This document shows positions 49,474-58,564 of a DNA stretch of 64,000 bases, in pieces. Within the stretch, counting starts at the first letter, position 1, and the number at the start of each line of letters is the position of its first letter. The notes under the pieces were generated by a model, which was not told the DNA's origin, made no database searches, and saw nothing but the letters and a program-made list of their open reading frames with translations. Made by a program: the position numbers and the translations under genes. The DNA is from Trichomonas vaginalis G3 (taxonomy: Eukaryota > Parabasalia > Trichomonadida > Trichomonadidae): positions 22,273,896 to 22,337,895 of the forward strand of contig NC_067206.1 of NCBI RefSeq assembly GCF_026262505.1, read 5' to 3'.

Positions 49474-50104
49474 CATACGTTTATTAATTCGAAAAAAAGT
49501 ATCGAAAACTTTACGCAGAAGCGTTGTAAAATTAAAAATTACATGTCTAAGAAAGAATAAATAGATTAACAACATATCTTACTTAAAAATATTCCACAAT
49601 CAAGTTTTTCTCCAGATTTTCATTTTTCAATTTCAATTAATTTTCTTTCTCAAGCTGCTACTATATGAAAATATTAGAGCATCAGGGGTAAATATAGAAT
49701 GCTCTATCACCGACTTAATATATGAATTATTATTATAGAATTGCATATTTAACAACGCATTTTATATTTATTGCCATAAATGAATCACTTTATTAATAAG
49801 TATGTTTGAGTATTCATATTCAGCTTGTGTATGTATCCAGATAATGCAGGTATTATATGGAGTATCATTTGTTTAAATGCTATTGGTATCCAATAATCAA
49901 AAAAAGCTATAAAGTAACAGTTGTTAAACAGATGGTGAAATTTTTACTAAATTTAGTAAAAATCAAAACAATTGATAAAGATGTTACAGGTACTCGACCT
50001 GTAATAGATGCTGCCAGTTAAATCTTGAACACAAAGTTCTAAAAATAGGCAGCATCTTAAAAAATTTGCAAAAAAATAAGCCACGAAGGCATAATGACAC
50101 GAAG
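49474..50104. other. Intergenic region
   Basis: About 630 bp, AT-rich, between two minus-strand genes. No supported feature. Confidence 0.4.
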
Positions 50105-51145
50105 TCAATTACAGACCAATAGTATTGGAGCAGGACGATGCACGTAAGGTGGTGTAATACATCTCTGCTCAACAACTTTGATCTCTGGATGAGGAATCTT
50201 AGGAATTGCTTCTTCATCGAATGAGAAGAAGTCATATTGTAATAATTGTGATGCTGATGGTCTTTTCTCAGGGTTAAGACTCAGCATTTCAAGTAAAATT
50301 GGAATAGCTTCTTGCATTTCCAATGGAATCAACTTTTCAAGAAACTGCTCGAGTGTTCTTGTATGAGAAGAAAGCATTGAAGTTATATTCCAATTCGGAA
50401 GTTGACAATAAAAATTAAATAATTTTATATCTTCATTCGAATTTGTTTCAGAATTGTTTGGCGTACCAGTCAGCTGAAATATCTTATCAATTTGTCCAAT
50501 TTCGCTTCCAGCAGCAGGGAATGGTAAACCAGTAAGTAATTCATAAAAAATTACTCCAGCTGACCAAATATCAACCGAAAATGTATAATCTTTTGATCCA
50601 AGTATTAGTTCTGGGGCTCTATATGCTAAAGCACAGACTTTTGATGTTAATCTTTGATTTAAAATTTGTTTTGATAGTCCTAAATCAGCAATTTTGAGTT
50701 GCGAACCTCCTTTTAGTAATATGTTAGCTGGTTTAATGTCACGATGAGCGAAACCATTTGAGTGAAGGGTATTTAATCCTTGGAGTAACTGTTTCATCAG
50801 AGATTTGATTTGAATGAATGATAACCTGTATCTAGATGATAGTTGCTTTTGAAGATCTGTATCACAACACTCCATTGATATAAAAGTAGAATCATTTGAT
50901 CGAATAGTTTCAAAATACTGAATTATATGAGAGTCTTTGATACTTTGCAATACTTTTAGTTCTCTAAAGAAGCTTACAGGCATTGATTGCTTATGATCAA
51001 ATATTTTAACTGTTTTTAATGCAACTATTTTGTTATTTAATAGATCTAATGCTTTATACACACTTCCATATGCGCCTTGTCCAATATTTTCAATGATTCT
51101 GAACCGATTCTTAATGAGTGAGCATCCTGGACTATCAGAACTCAT
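50105..51145 (-). CDS. CMGC (CDK-like) serine/threonine kinase
   Basis: A 346-aa protein kinase. Gly loop GQGAYGSVY (22-30), catalytic Lys44 in VALKTVK, helix-C Glu62 in MPVSFFRELKVL (the position of the PSTAIRE helix), catalytic loop HRDIKPAN with Asp136, magnesium motif DLG with Asp154 (DFG is usual; DLG is common among CDKs of this type), and an activation segment LTSKVCALAYRAPELILGSKDY, a CDK-like form of VxTLWYRAPE. Several CDKs of the 7/9/10/11 groups look like this. The C-terminus has the ILLEMLSLNPEKRPSASQLLQYDFF block that closes kinase domains. Cyclin dependence is likely but not shown. A four-codon upstream ATG frame overlaps the start. Confidence 0.9.
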   Translation of the reverse strand: MSSDSPGCSLIKNRFRIIENIGQGAYGSVYKALDLLNNKIVALKTVKIFDHKQSMPVSFFRELKVLQSIKDSHIIQYFETIRSNDSTFISMECCDTDLQKQLSSRYRLSFIQIKSLMKQLLQGLNTLHSNGFAHRDIKPANILLKGGSQLKIADLGLSKQILNQRLTSKVCALAYRAPELILGSKDYTFSVDIWSAGVIFYELLTGLPFPAAGSEIGQIDKIFQLTGTPNNSETNSNEDIKLFNFYCQLPNWNITSMLSSHTRTLEQFLEKLIPLEMQEAIPILLEMLSLNPEKRPSASQLLQYDFFSFDEEAIPKIPHPEIKVVEQRCITPPYVHRPAPILLVCN

Positions 51146-51419
51146 TCATAAAAATGGTGTGTCAGAAGAAATTTTAATTCAAACGAAACGATAATTGACA
51201 CTTTTATGGCCGCTTGAGCTTCTTTTATCCGTCCGATTTGATGAAATCACAGACCATTTTTTATATTATCGATATGTACACGAATAGTACATTTATATAA
51301 CAATGCAAATGCAAGCTTTCAAACAAAATTAATGTTAATAATCGATATTTTGCAAATTAAAAAGAATAGATTGTTAAATATTATATAGATATCAATTTAT
51401 TTAAATCAAAAAACAAAAT

Positions 51420-52910
51420 TTAATCATATTTCTTCATGAAATTATTCTGGAATTCAGTGATTCTTTCGAGGGCTTCATCGAACATCTTTCCTTCAGCAAG
51501 GAATGTTGATCTGAAGTGTGAAGTTCCTGGAACCTGTCCGAAACCAGATCCTGGGTTCATTTGGACACCAGTTTCTTCAAGTAACTTGAGACACCAGAAG
51601 AAATCAGGTGGCTGAACTTTGCGGCCAATTCTGCAGCTCTTTGCTGCTTCCAAAGCCTTGAGAGGTAACTTAAGAGATGGGAATAAGTACCATCCACCGT
51701 CAGCCTTCTTTGTAGAGATGCCTGGTAACTTGTTCAAGCACTCATAGAGTTTCTCTGACTTAACTTTGAGGTTCTCGATGTAATTGGCCTTCTGTTGGTC
51801 CCAAATTGATTTGCATTCATCAGATTCTGGTGGATGAGCCATTGTATCAAGGATAACTTGGCCAACAGCGTTTGGACAAAGTGAATATGTTGACATCTTA
51901 GAGATCTGCTCCTTGACATCGATTGGGAAATGATATAATTCCATGTATCCGCCTCTGTGGCCACATTCACCCATGAATCCCTTGGAAATTGAGTGAAGGG
52001 AGATTAATTGGACACCAGACTTAACTTGTGAAACCATCTTCTTGAAGGATATGAATGGTTTGGCTGGATTGTAAACACAGTCTTGGTAAACTTCATCAGC
52101 GATGATACAGATCTTGTTTTGATCGCAGAACTCGATGATTGTACGCATATCTTGAGCAGAAAGTACACGACCTGTTGGATTGCAAGGATTTACAATAACC
52201 ATTGCACGGATATCGATTCCTTGCTTTGTAGCTTCAGTAAATGATTGCTGGAGATCGAATAAATCGATGGACCAATCGTCAGATTCTTTAAGATAGAAAG
52301 GAACAACTTTTCCGTGCCTTAAAATGGTTTCACTTGCGTAGATTGGGTATGTTGGGAATGGCATCATGATACCAACATTATCGTTATTGATAAGTAATGT
52401 CAAAAGGAAGACAATTGCATCAATTACGCCAGAAGATAAGAAAATATCATCTGGTTTTGTTGGATATCCATCTCTCTTATTGATAAATTCTGCGACATGT
52501 TGTCTAACAATGTCTATACCAGCGGATTTTGTGTAACCGCCAAATTCCAATGTCATTGAGTTAAGGATAACGTTTACGCGATCTTTAACTTCAGCAGGAA
52601 TTTGTGGTAAGTCGAGTAATGATCTATCTTCAATGCAAGCAACAACTTGTCTTGTAAATGAGAGTGGTGTCTTACCAACAGAGAAAGGATTACCAATACT
52701 GCACTGAATGAGATCCTTGAATGGCATTTTTTCGCCTGATTTAATGCGTTTCATGAATTGATCAGCGATTGTGTTGAGATGTCCACGAACACCATATTGA
52801 GATTGAATCAATTGTTGATTAATTGAGTTGATGTTAATGGGACGGCGACTGCCATATGATGGGTTTTGAAGTGCAAAGTTCTTTGCAAGTGAGCTAGCGT
52901 TGCTAAGCAT
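51420..52910 (-). CDS. Alanine aminotransferase (PLP-dependent), possible hydrogenosomal leader
   Basis: A 496-aa class I aminotransferase of the alanine aminotransferase subgroup, which interconverts alanine + 2-oxoglutarate and pyruvate + glutamate. Seen: the SIGNPFSVGKTPLSFTRQV region, the cofactor-binding segment LSSGVIDAI, NPCNPTGRVLS (carboxylate binding), IADEVYQDCVYN (pyridoxal ring), and the PLP lysine Lys310 in SISKGFMGECGHRGGY, an ALAT-type signature. Length 496 is usual. The N-terminus MLSNASSLAKNF resembles trichomonad hydrogenosomal presequences, which are short, begin ML(S/T) and often end (R)N(F). Alanine is a major trichomonad end product, so hydrogenosomal pyruvate handling is plausible. 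The stop lies in TAAA. Confidence 0.92.
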   Translation of the reverse strand: MLSNASSLAKNFALQNPSYGSRRPININSINQQLIQSQYGVRGHLNTIADQFMKRIKSGEKMPFKDLIQCSIGNPFSVGKTPLSFTRQVVACIEDRSLLDLPQIPAEVKDRVNVILNSMTLEFGGYTKSAGIDIVRQHVAEFINKRDGYPTKPDDIFLSSGVIDAIVFLLTLLINNDNVGIMMPFPTYPIYASETILRHGKVVPFYLKESDDWSIDLFDLQQSFTEATKQGIDIRAMVIVNPCNPTGRVLSAQDMRTIIEFCDQNKICIIADEVYQDCVYNPAKPFISFKKMVSQVKSGVQLISLHSISKGFMGECGHRGGYMELYHFPIDVKEQISKMSTYSLCPNAVGQVILDTMAHPPESDECKSIWDQQKANYIENLKVKSEKLYECLNKLPGISTKKADGGWYLFPSLKLPLKALEAAKSCRIGRKVQPPDFFWCLKLLEETGVQMNPGSGFGQVPGTSHFRSTFLAEGKMFDEALERITEFQNNFMKKYD

Positions 52911-53594
52911 AAAAATACTAAAAAATCTATTTCGACCTAAGAGTTCTCAATTTATAAATTTAACTCCATTGAAAATTAAAATCTCACACAATTTTAAATT
53001 GTGTAACCGATAGGTCATACCTCAAAATTCATAATCTTTTTCCACATATAGTAATAAATTTTTAGAATAAGATTATGAGTTTTCAGAAGAATTGCTAAGG
53101 TCATCAAATAAAGTGAATAAGTAGCATACACATTATGTATAGATTGCAATTTGTCTGATTTGGATAAAATTAATCGTAGATTTCAAAACAATCATCACGA
53201 AAAAAGGGTAATCGTTCATGAGATCACCCAAATATAGTGTCCGGTAACATCCCAAAAGGTTAGGTTTATCATTGTTTTTAATGAATTACGCTAAAAAGCT
53301 CGATTCTTTTTCATTTTTTTCAGGAATAAAAATTTTTATCAAATATAAAGATTCTACAGCTTACTAATGAGGCTAAATCACACTAAAACACTAATAATTC
53401 TACGCTAGATAGCAACTTTTATATTTTATAAAAAAATTAAGAAATCAGTGAGTAATATTGGAGTTAACGACCCGGTAAATGATCGATGATTAATTTGCAA
53501 TATGAAAAATATTGTCATAGGCTTCATTATCCCCAAAAGAGGATATTGACCAAAAAAAAGCCTATAACAAATTTTTGACAGGACTATCGTTTTT
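52911..53594. other. Divergent intergenic region
   Basis: About 690 bp, AT-rich, between the divergent aminotransferase and ribosomal uL16 genes. No RNA gene or repeat supported. Confidence 0.45.
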
Positions 53595-53621
53595 GTAAAC
53601 TATTGAATCGTATAGCCTTTT
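53595..53621 (+). promoter_or_regulatory. M5 initiator (CCTTTT) and upstream 13-mer of RPL10
   Basis: CCTTTT at 53616-53621; starting at its second C (53617) gives an 11-nt leader to the ATG at 53628, the same leader length as RPL10A. GTAAACTATTGAA at 53595-53607 differs at one base from the reverse complement of the recurrent TTGAATAGTTTAC and lies 10 bp before the predicted start. Confidence 0.6.
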
Positions 53622-53627
53622 CAGCTA

Positions 53628-54257
53628 ATGGGTCGTCGTCCAGCTCGCTGCTACCGTTACATCGGAAACAAGCCATATCCAAAGTCCCGCTTCTGCCGTG
53701 GTGTCCCAGATCCACGTATCATCCGTTACGAAACAGGCACAAAGACAGCTCATGCCAAGGATCTTCCAATCTGCTGCCGCCTTATCCTCCTCGAGCACGA
53801 ATGCGTTTCCTCTGAAGCCCTCGAAGCCTCCCGTGTCAGCTCCAACAGATACATGATGAAGACAATGGGCAAGGATGGCTACCACATCAAGATCAACCTC
53901 CACCCATTCCACGTCCTTCGTATCAACAAGATGCTTTCCACAGCTGGTGCCGATAGACTTCAGACAGGTATGAGACACGCTTTCGGTAAGCCAGAAGGCC
54001 TCGTTGCTCGTGCTAACTACAACTCCCAGATCATGACAATCCGTACAACATCTGCTGGTCTCAAGCACGCTCTCGAAGCCCTCCGCCGTGCTTCCTTCAA
54101 GTTCCCAGGCCACACACGTGTAGTTATCTCCAACAAGGTCGGTTTCACACCATACACATTCGAGCAATTCAAGGAGCTCCAGGCTAATGGCCAGATTGTC
54201 GACTGTGGCAACCACGTCAAGCGCGTCTACCGCCGTGGCCCAATCCCACGTAACTAA
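53628..54257 (+). CDS. RPL10: 60S ribosomal protein L10 (uL16)
   Basis: A 209-aa protein, typical of eukaryotic L10/uL16 (about 213). Starts [31 protein letters not shown], the hallmark uL16 N-terminus. It also carries [61 protein letters not shown] and the C-terminal [31 protein letters not shown]. uL16 completes the large subunit near the peptidyl transferase centre. Codons are strongly biased to C-ending forms (highly expressed), which creates long antisense frames. The stop is in TAAA, a reported polyadenylation signal overlapping the stop codon. Confidence 0.98.
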   Translation: MGRRPARCYRYIGNKPYPKSRFCRGVPDPRIIRYETGTKTAHAKDLPICCRLILLEHECVSSEALEASRVSSNRYMMKTMGKDGYHIKINLHPFHVLRINKMLSTAGADRLQTGMRHAFGKPEGLVARANYNSQIMTIRTTSAGLKHALEALRRASFKFPGHTRVVISNKVGFTPYTFEQFKELQANGQIVDCGNHVKRVYRRGPIPRN

Positions 54258-54505
54258 ATCATAAAGTAAATCTAATATTTACAACTGATTACAATTATAT
54301 CTTCTTTTAATGTATATCTTTTTCCGTAATTTTACATCCTTTCCTTTCATTACGGATTTCATATTTCAAAAACAGAGACACAACGCTTTAATTTTTCGAT
54401 CAAATAATAGTATATGCATAGAGATAATATTCGATAGTATCAATGTCCACAAGGGCACAAATTCCTTTCAAATTGTTTTTAGAAAAGTGACAATTTTTTT
54501 TAAGA

Positions 54506-56443
54506 ATGGATATTTTACAGCAGAAACAGAATGATTTACTTTATAATATACTCGATTGCATTTCCCAACAAAAAAGACCACCATGTTCATTCTCTGCTGC
54601 ATATACTTTAGTGTTTAACTTCTCAAGATCAATTAATTTTCTAAATTTCATTACCATTGTATCTGAAGCTGTTAAAAATAATATATCTAGCATTATTTCA
54701 TCAGTTATGTCAATGAACATTCGTGATTTTGAAAGATATTTGTTAATTTTTCAAAAATATAATTTTTATTACAGAAATGTAACAGCAATCTTAGGAATTT
54801 CAGAAGAATATTCAACAGTAAAGGAGTATTCAGTCCATGATATTCTCAAAACAACATTTATCAAACTAATGAAAGAGAATATTTCGATTCAAAGTTTTGT
54901 CAAAGTTTTGGATGAAGAAATCGAATTGTTTCGAGAAGAAAGAGACTATAAGCAGTATAAACAGTTAGATAAAATTAAACAGCCAGCAGTTCTCATTGAC
55001 CTTGTCTATGCAAATGATTTCGATGACTTGATAATCGAATTGCAAAAATGTTGGGAAATTTTTTCGGAAAAATTTATTTCGATTTCGAATGAAGAGTTTA
55101 TTAAAGATCTTTACTTCATATTGGAAAGGGAGAAATGGATGCTCCAGTACTTGTTTTCAATGAGATATCATAACATAATTATGAGAAAAATTTATGAAAT
55201 AATTATTCATTCCGAAAATTTCGAAAACAGCTTGAAAGTCATGTCACAATCACTTAATAATAGGGATACTGATGTTTTTGATACAATTTACAATTCAATT
55301 AATATAATTCCTGTTTCAAACGACGCAATTGGAATGTTTAATGAAGCAGTTTCGGTTTCTTTCGAAAAGGAGAACTCAGAATTGAATGAAATGATAAAAA
55401 CACTTGAATTTTATTCAAAATTATTTGATAATCTTAATCCGAAAAACGAAATCGTATATAATACTTTTATGAATGTATCGACTAATTATGTTAATAGAGA
55501 TTCTTACGCTGTTTTGAATCAAGTTTCCAAACTATTGAACCAAAAAGTTACGAAAAATGAACCTTTTGATGAATTAAATGGAATTCTTTATAGAATGAGA
55601 TGCAAGAGTGAGCTCGAATTATATCATTCAAGAATTGTTACAAAGAGATTATTGCCGCCTTCACTGCAAACAATTGAAAGAGAAAGTAACGTCATCAAGA
55701 AATTGCATCAAATTTCTCCTTTATTTCAATTTAGAGATTTGCAAATTATTTTGAGAGAAAGCAGAGCTTCACTTGAATTAAATGCAATGCTTGACATATC
55801 TCCTTCTCTGTTCATTCCATCTGCTGTTTGGCCGTACAAACCTCCATATTATTTGCCTGTTCATTTATCGGTTTTTGTTGATCAAATTCGGGCGAAATAT
55901 CTTCAAATGTTTCCAAGAAAACAACTTGAATTTCCAATAATTTCATGGCTTGTTACTCTAAAAGACACAGTGAGAAACTCAACAATTATTGGAAATGGAA
56001 TTCACGCAGAAGCTTTGATCGAAGTATCAGAAAAGAAAAAAGTTACAAAACAATCATTGCAGCCTCATATTCCTGACAATGTCTTAGTTGTTGCTCTTGA
56101 AGGATTGAGTACTAACAAAGCTCCAATCCTTGTGAAAGATGAAGAAGACAACTATACAATTGGAATTCAAAAATTACCAGGAACAATTCGCTTACAAAAC
56201 TTTTCGTTTGTTGCAAATAAACAAGCAACAGATGTTCCAAAGCATGATACAATTAACTGTAAAATTACAAGAATATTGAAGGATAAAAGAGCAATGTCTA
56301 TTCCAGCGTTAACAACCCAAGTGATTAACGAATTGAGTTCATTTTTCATTCCGACAGAAAGCGAAGTTAATCATTCACTTCAAACGCTTGTTGAACGAGA
56401 TTTTGTCAAAATTAAAGATAATATTGCTTATTATCTTCCTTAA
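54506..56443 (+). CDS. Divergent cullin
   Basis: A 645-aa cullin, shorter than the usual 740-780. The N-terminal half is helical repeats (residues about 1-370). The cullin homology region is recognisable: SELELYHSRIVTKRLLPPS (the YxxxLAKRLL box), SVWPYKPPYYLPVHLS (the WP block) and LVTLKDTVR. The C-terminal winged helix (about 583-645) reads KITRILKDKRAMSIPALTTQVINELSSFFIPTESEVNHSLQTLVERDFVKIKDNIAYYLP. Its ITRILKDKR aligns with IVRIMKMRK, so the NEDD8 acceptor lysine (Lys592) is kept. Cullins scaffold RING ubiquitin ligases. Sequence is divergent and AT-rich; I cannot assign a class (CUL1, 3 or 4). No TCAYTW initiator directly before the ATG. Confidence 0.85.
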   Translation: MDILQQKQNDLLYNILDCISQQKRPPCSFSAAYTLVFNFSRSINFLNFITIVSEAVKNNISSIISSVMSMNIRDFERYLLIFQKYNFYYRNVTAILGISEEYSTVKEYSVHDILKTTFIKLMKENISIQSFVKVLDEEIELFREERDYKQYKQLDKIKQPAVLIDLVYANDFDDLIIELQKCWEIFSEKFISISNEEFIKDLYFILEREKWMLQYLFSMRYHNIIMRKIYEIIIHSENFENSLKVMSQSLNNRDTDVFDTIYNSINIIPVSNDAIGMFNEAVSVSFEKENSELNEMIKTLEFYSKLFDNLNPKNEIVYNTFMNVSTNYVNRDSYAVLNQVSKLLNQKVTKNEPFDELNGILYRMRCKSELELYHSRIVTKRLLPPSLQTIERESNVIKKLHQISPLFQFRDLQIILRESRASLELNAMLDISPSLFIPSAVWPYKPPYYLPVHLSVFVDQIRAKYLQMFPRKQLEFPIISWLVTLKDTVRNSTIIGNGIHAEALIEVSEKKKVTKQSLQPHIPDNVLVVALEGLSTNKAPILVKDEEDNYTIGIQKLPGTIRLQNFSFVANKQATDVPKHDTINCKITRILKDKRAMSIPALTTQVINELSSFFIPTESEVNHSLQTLVERDFVKIKDNIAYYLP

Positions 56444-56674
56444 TTACAAATATTTTGTATTAGTAAACAATATTAGCATGATCAACTACATTTGCATTAA
56501 GATCCTTATTTCGATTCCCATATTTCTTTCAATGAAAAATCACATTTATTTTTTTTTACAAAATTTCCTCATTTTGCTTTTGGTTTACATTTATTCAGAA
56601 AAAACAATAAGCAAACGCTTGATTCGATAAAAAACCGTTTATGGTTTTCAAAATATTTTCAAAAGTTGAGCCAA
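56444..56674. other. Intergenic region
   Basis: Short AT-rich 3' flank; leads into the 13-mer at 56675. Confidence 0.3.
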
Positions 56675-56687
56675 TTGAATAGTTTAC
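56675..56687 (+). promoter_or_regulatory. Recurrent 13-mer TTGAATAGTTTAC
   Basis: Exact copy, 162 bp upstream of the CK1 start codon and in the same orientation. See the copy at 14896. Confidence 0.35.
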
Positions 56688-56849
56688 AGTTTCAAAAATA
56701 TTAAATCAATTTAAATATGAAATTATATCTGCACTATACATATCTGTCTTGATTTTGTACTCTTTCTTGATTCTTTCAATCATGATATTTTTGACAAACT
56801 TTACAAAACTGAGAAATGTAAATTGCTCAAATTTTATTTATTACAAAAT

Positions 56850-57902
56850 ATGAAGCAGGGATTTAGTTCAAAAGGTTTGGTAGGAACCACTTTTAACAAT
56901 AGATATCTAGCACGAAAACATCTCGGAGGCGGAAGTTTCGGTGATGTTTATGAAGCTGAAGATATCGAAACACAGACAATCGTTGCTCTGAAGTTCGAAA
57001 CCGGAAATGCAACAAATCCACAATTACCCAACGAATATAAATGCTATCAAGCTTTACAAGGCAGCCCAAACATTCCAAGAGTATATGGATTATTTGATTA
57101 CAAGAAATCTCAATTCCTCGTTATGGAGAGGATGGGACAATCATTAGAATCTGTTTTCAAGCGAAATGGTAAAAAATTTTCATTGAAAACCGTTATTATG
57201 ATCGGTGATCAGCTTTTTCGATGCATCGAATATATCCATCGATCAGGAATTCTACACAGAGATATCAAACCTCACAATTTTTTAATTGGTCTCGGTAAAA
57301 ACAAAAATCAAATTTATGCCATTGATTTTGGAGTCTCTACACGATATATTGATCCAAAAACAAAAGAACATGCTATATATTCGCCAAACAATGGATTAAT
57401 TGGCACTGTTCATTACGTTTCAGTGAATACTCACCTTGGTGAAACTCAATCTCGTAGAGATGATTTAGAAAGCATTGCATATGTACTTATTCGCTTCTTA
57501 AGAGGAAGTTTACCATGGCAAAATATGAAAATTAAGGATCCAAATGAAAGAAGTGAAAAAATTTCACAAATGAAGATGCAAACTACAGCAGAACAACTCT
57601 GCTGGGGCATTCCTATAGAGTTTAAACAGATATACGAGTATATTAGAAGGCTACGTTATGATGAAACTCCGAGATATTCATTTATCCGAGCAACTCTTCA
57701 AAATTTATTCAATAAACAAGGCTTTATTAATGATGGAGTGTATGACTGGGATAATGAAGCAGCAATTCACCGTCCTTTGCCTTCTAATTTCTTATTGCGC
57801 TCAGCGAGCGCATTTATCAAAACAAACGAGCGAAAAATTAAAGCCAGAGAAGAAAAAGTCAGGTATCCTCGTGGTAGGAAGATTTTTTATAATGAAAATT
57901 AA
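56850..57902 (+). CDS. Casein kinase 1 family serine/threonine kinase
   Basis: A 350-aa CK1. Start MKQGFSSKGLVGTTFNNRYL at 56850; the frame upstream to 56823 has only TTG. Gly loop GGGSFGDVY (26-34), Lys48 in VALKFE, catalytic loop HRDIKPHNFLIG with Asp138, DFG with Asp159, and the CK1-specific block GTVHYVSVNTHLGETQSRRDDLESI, in which the usual ARYASINTHLGxEQSRRDDLE is kept in outline; lacking an APE motif is normal for CK1. SLPWQNMK and YDETPRYSFIR are standard CK1 segments. CK1 enzymes phosphorylate primed acidic sites and act in many pathways. Trichomonads carry many CK1 genes; the C-terminal extension here is short and basic. Confidence 0.95.
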   Translation: MKQGFSSKGLVGTTFNNRYLARKHLGGGSFGDVYEAEDIETQTIVALKFETGNATNPQLPNEYKCYQALQGSPNIPRVYGLFDYKKSQFLVMERMGQSLESVFKRNGKKFSLKTVIMIGDQLFRCIEYIHRSGILHRDIKPHNFLIGLGKNKNQIYAIDFGVSTRYIDPKTKEHAIYSPNNGLIGTVHYVSVNTHLGETQSRRDDLESIAYVLIRFLRGSLPWQNMKIKDPNERSEKISQMKMQTTAEQLCWGIPIEFKQIYEYIRRLRYDETPRYSFIRATLQNLFNKQGFINDGVYDWDNEAAIHRPLPSNFLLRSASAFIKTNERKIKAREEKVRYPRGRKIFYNEN

Positions 57903-58556
57903 TTTATGTTTTATTTTGTTTGAATTATTATGTGTTATTTAAAATTTGTAATGAATGCATTGATGCTTATGATATTTTTATAGACTTTTGACTTTTAGTT
58001 GATCAGGAAGAGGAAAGTGAAATCAAATCTTCATATATTGAATGTGATTTCTCATATTTCAGAGATTTCACATCACTCCCCATAAATATAATAATTTTAT
58101 TATACTTCATCAAATTAAAAGTAAAGGTAAATAGTTAATTTGAGATTAACCGCATTATTACATATTGTGACCCAAAACAGAAGATTCCATCAAATCAAAT
58201 CCATGGCATACACAACTCACTCATAGCATACTCTTTCATGATTAAATATTATTTTTATCTTTTTTATTCTTTGCTATTTAACTTTCACTTTATCGTTTTT
58301 ATTAACCTCTTGTAGCATTACTATGCAGTGGAAATACTAACAATGTTCAAAATTAACCCTGATATTCTCTTCACAAAACATGCTTTACAAGAATACGTCG
58401 GTTATCCGATGTATTCTCAATATTATGATTAGAACAAGAAAGAGTACCTATCTACAGTAATAGCCATAATTTTGTTCCGTTTTTTTCACAGATCTGATCC
58501 AAAGAAAAAAACGATGGATTTGGCAGTTAAAATTTCAAACATTCAATTTTTTTTTC
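57903..58556. other. Intergenic region
   Basis: AT-rich spacer of about 650 bp before the GH30 gene. No supported feature besides the initiator at its end. Confidence 0.4.
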
Positions 58557-58562
58557 TCATTT
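58557..58562 (+). promoter_or_regulatory. Initiator (TCATTT) of GH30 gene
   Basis: TCATTTGAATG: the initiator A (58559) lies 6 nt before the ATG at 58565, confirming that start. Confidence 0.65.
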
Positions 58563-58564
58563 GA

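Noticed and set aside
53625-54215. 196-codon antisense ORF opposite RPL10
   Set aside because: Shadow of the C-ending codon bias of RPL10.
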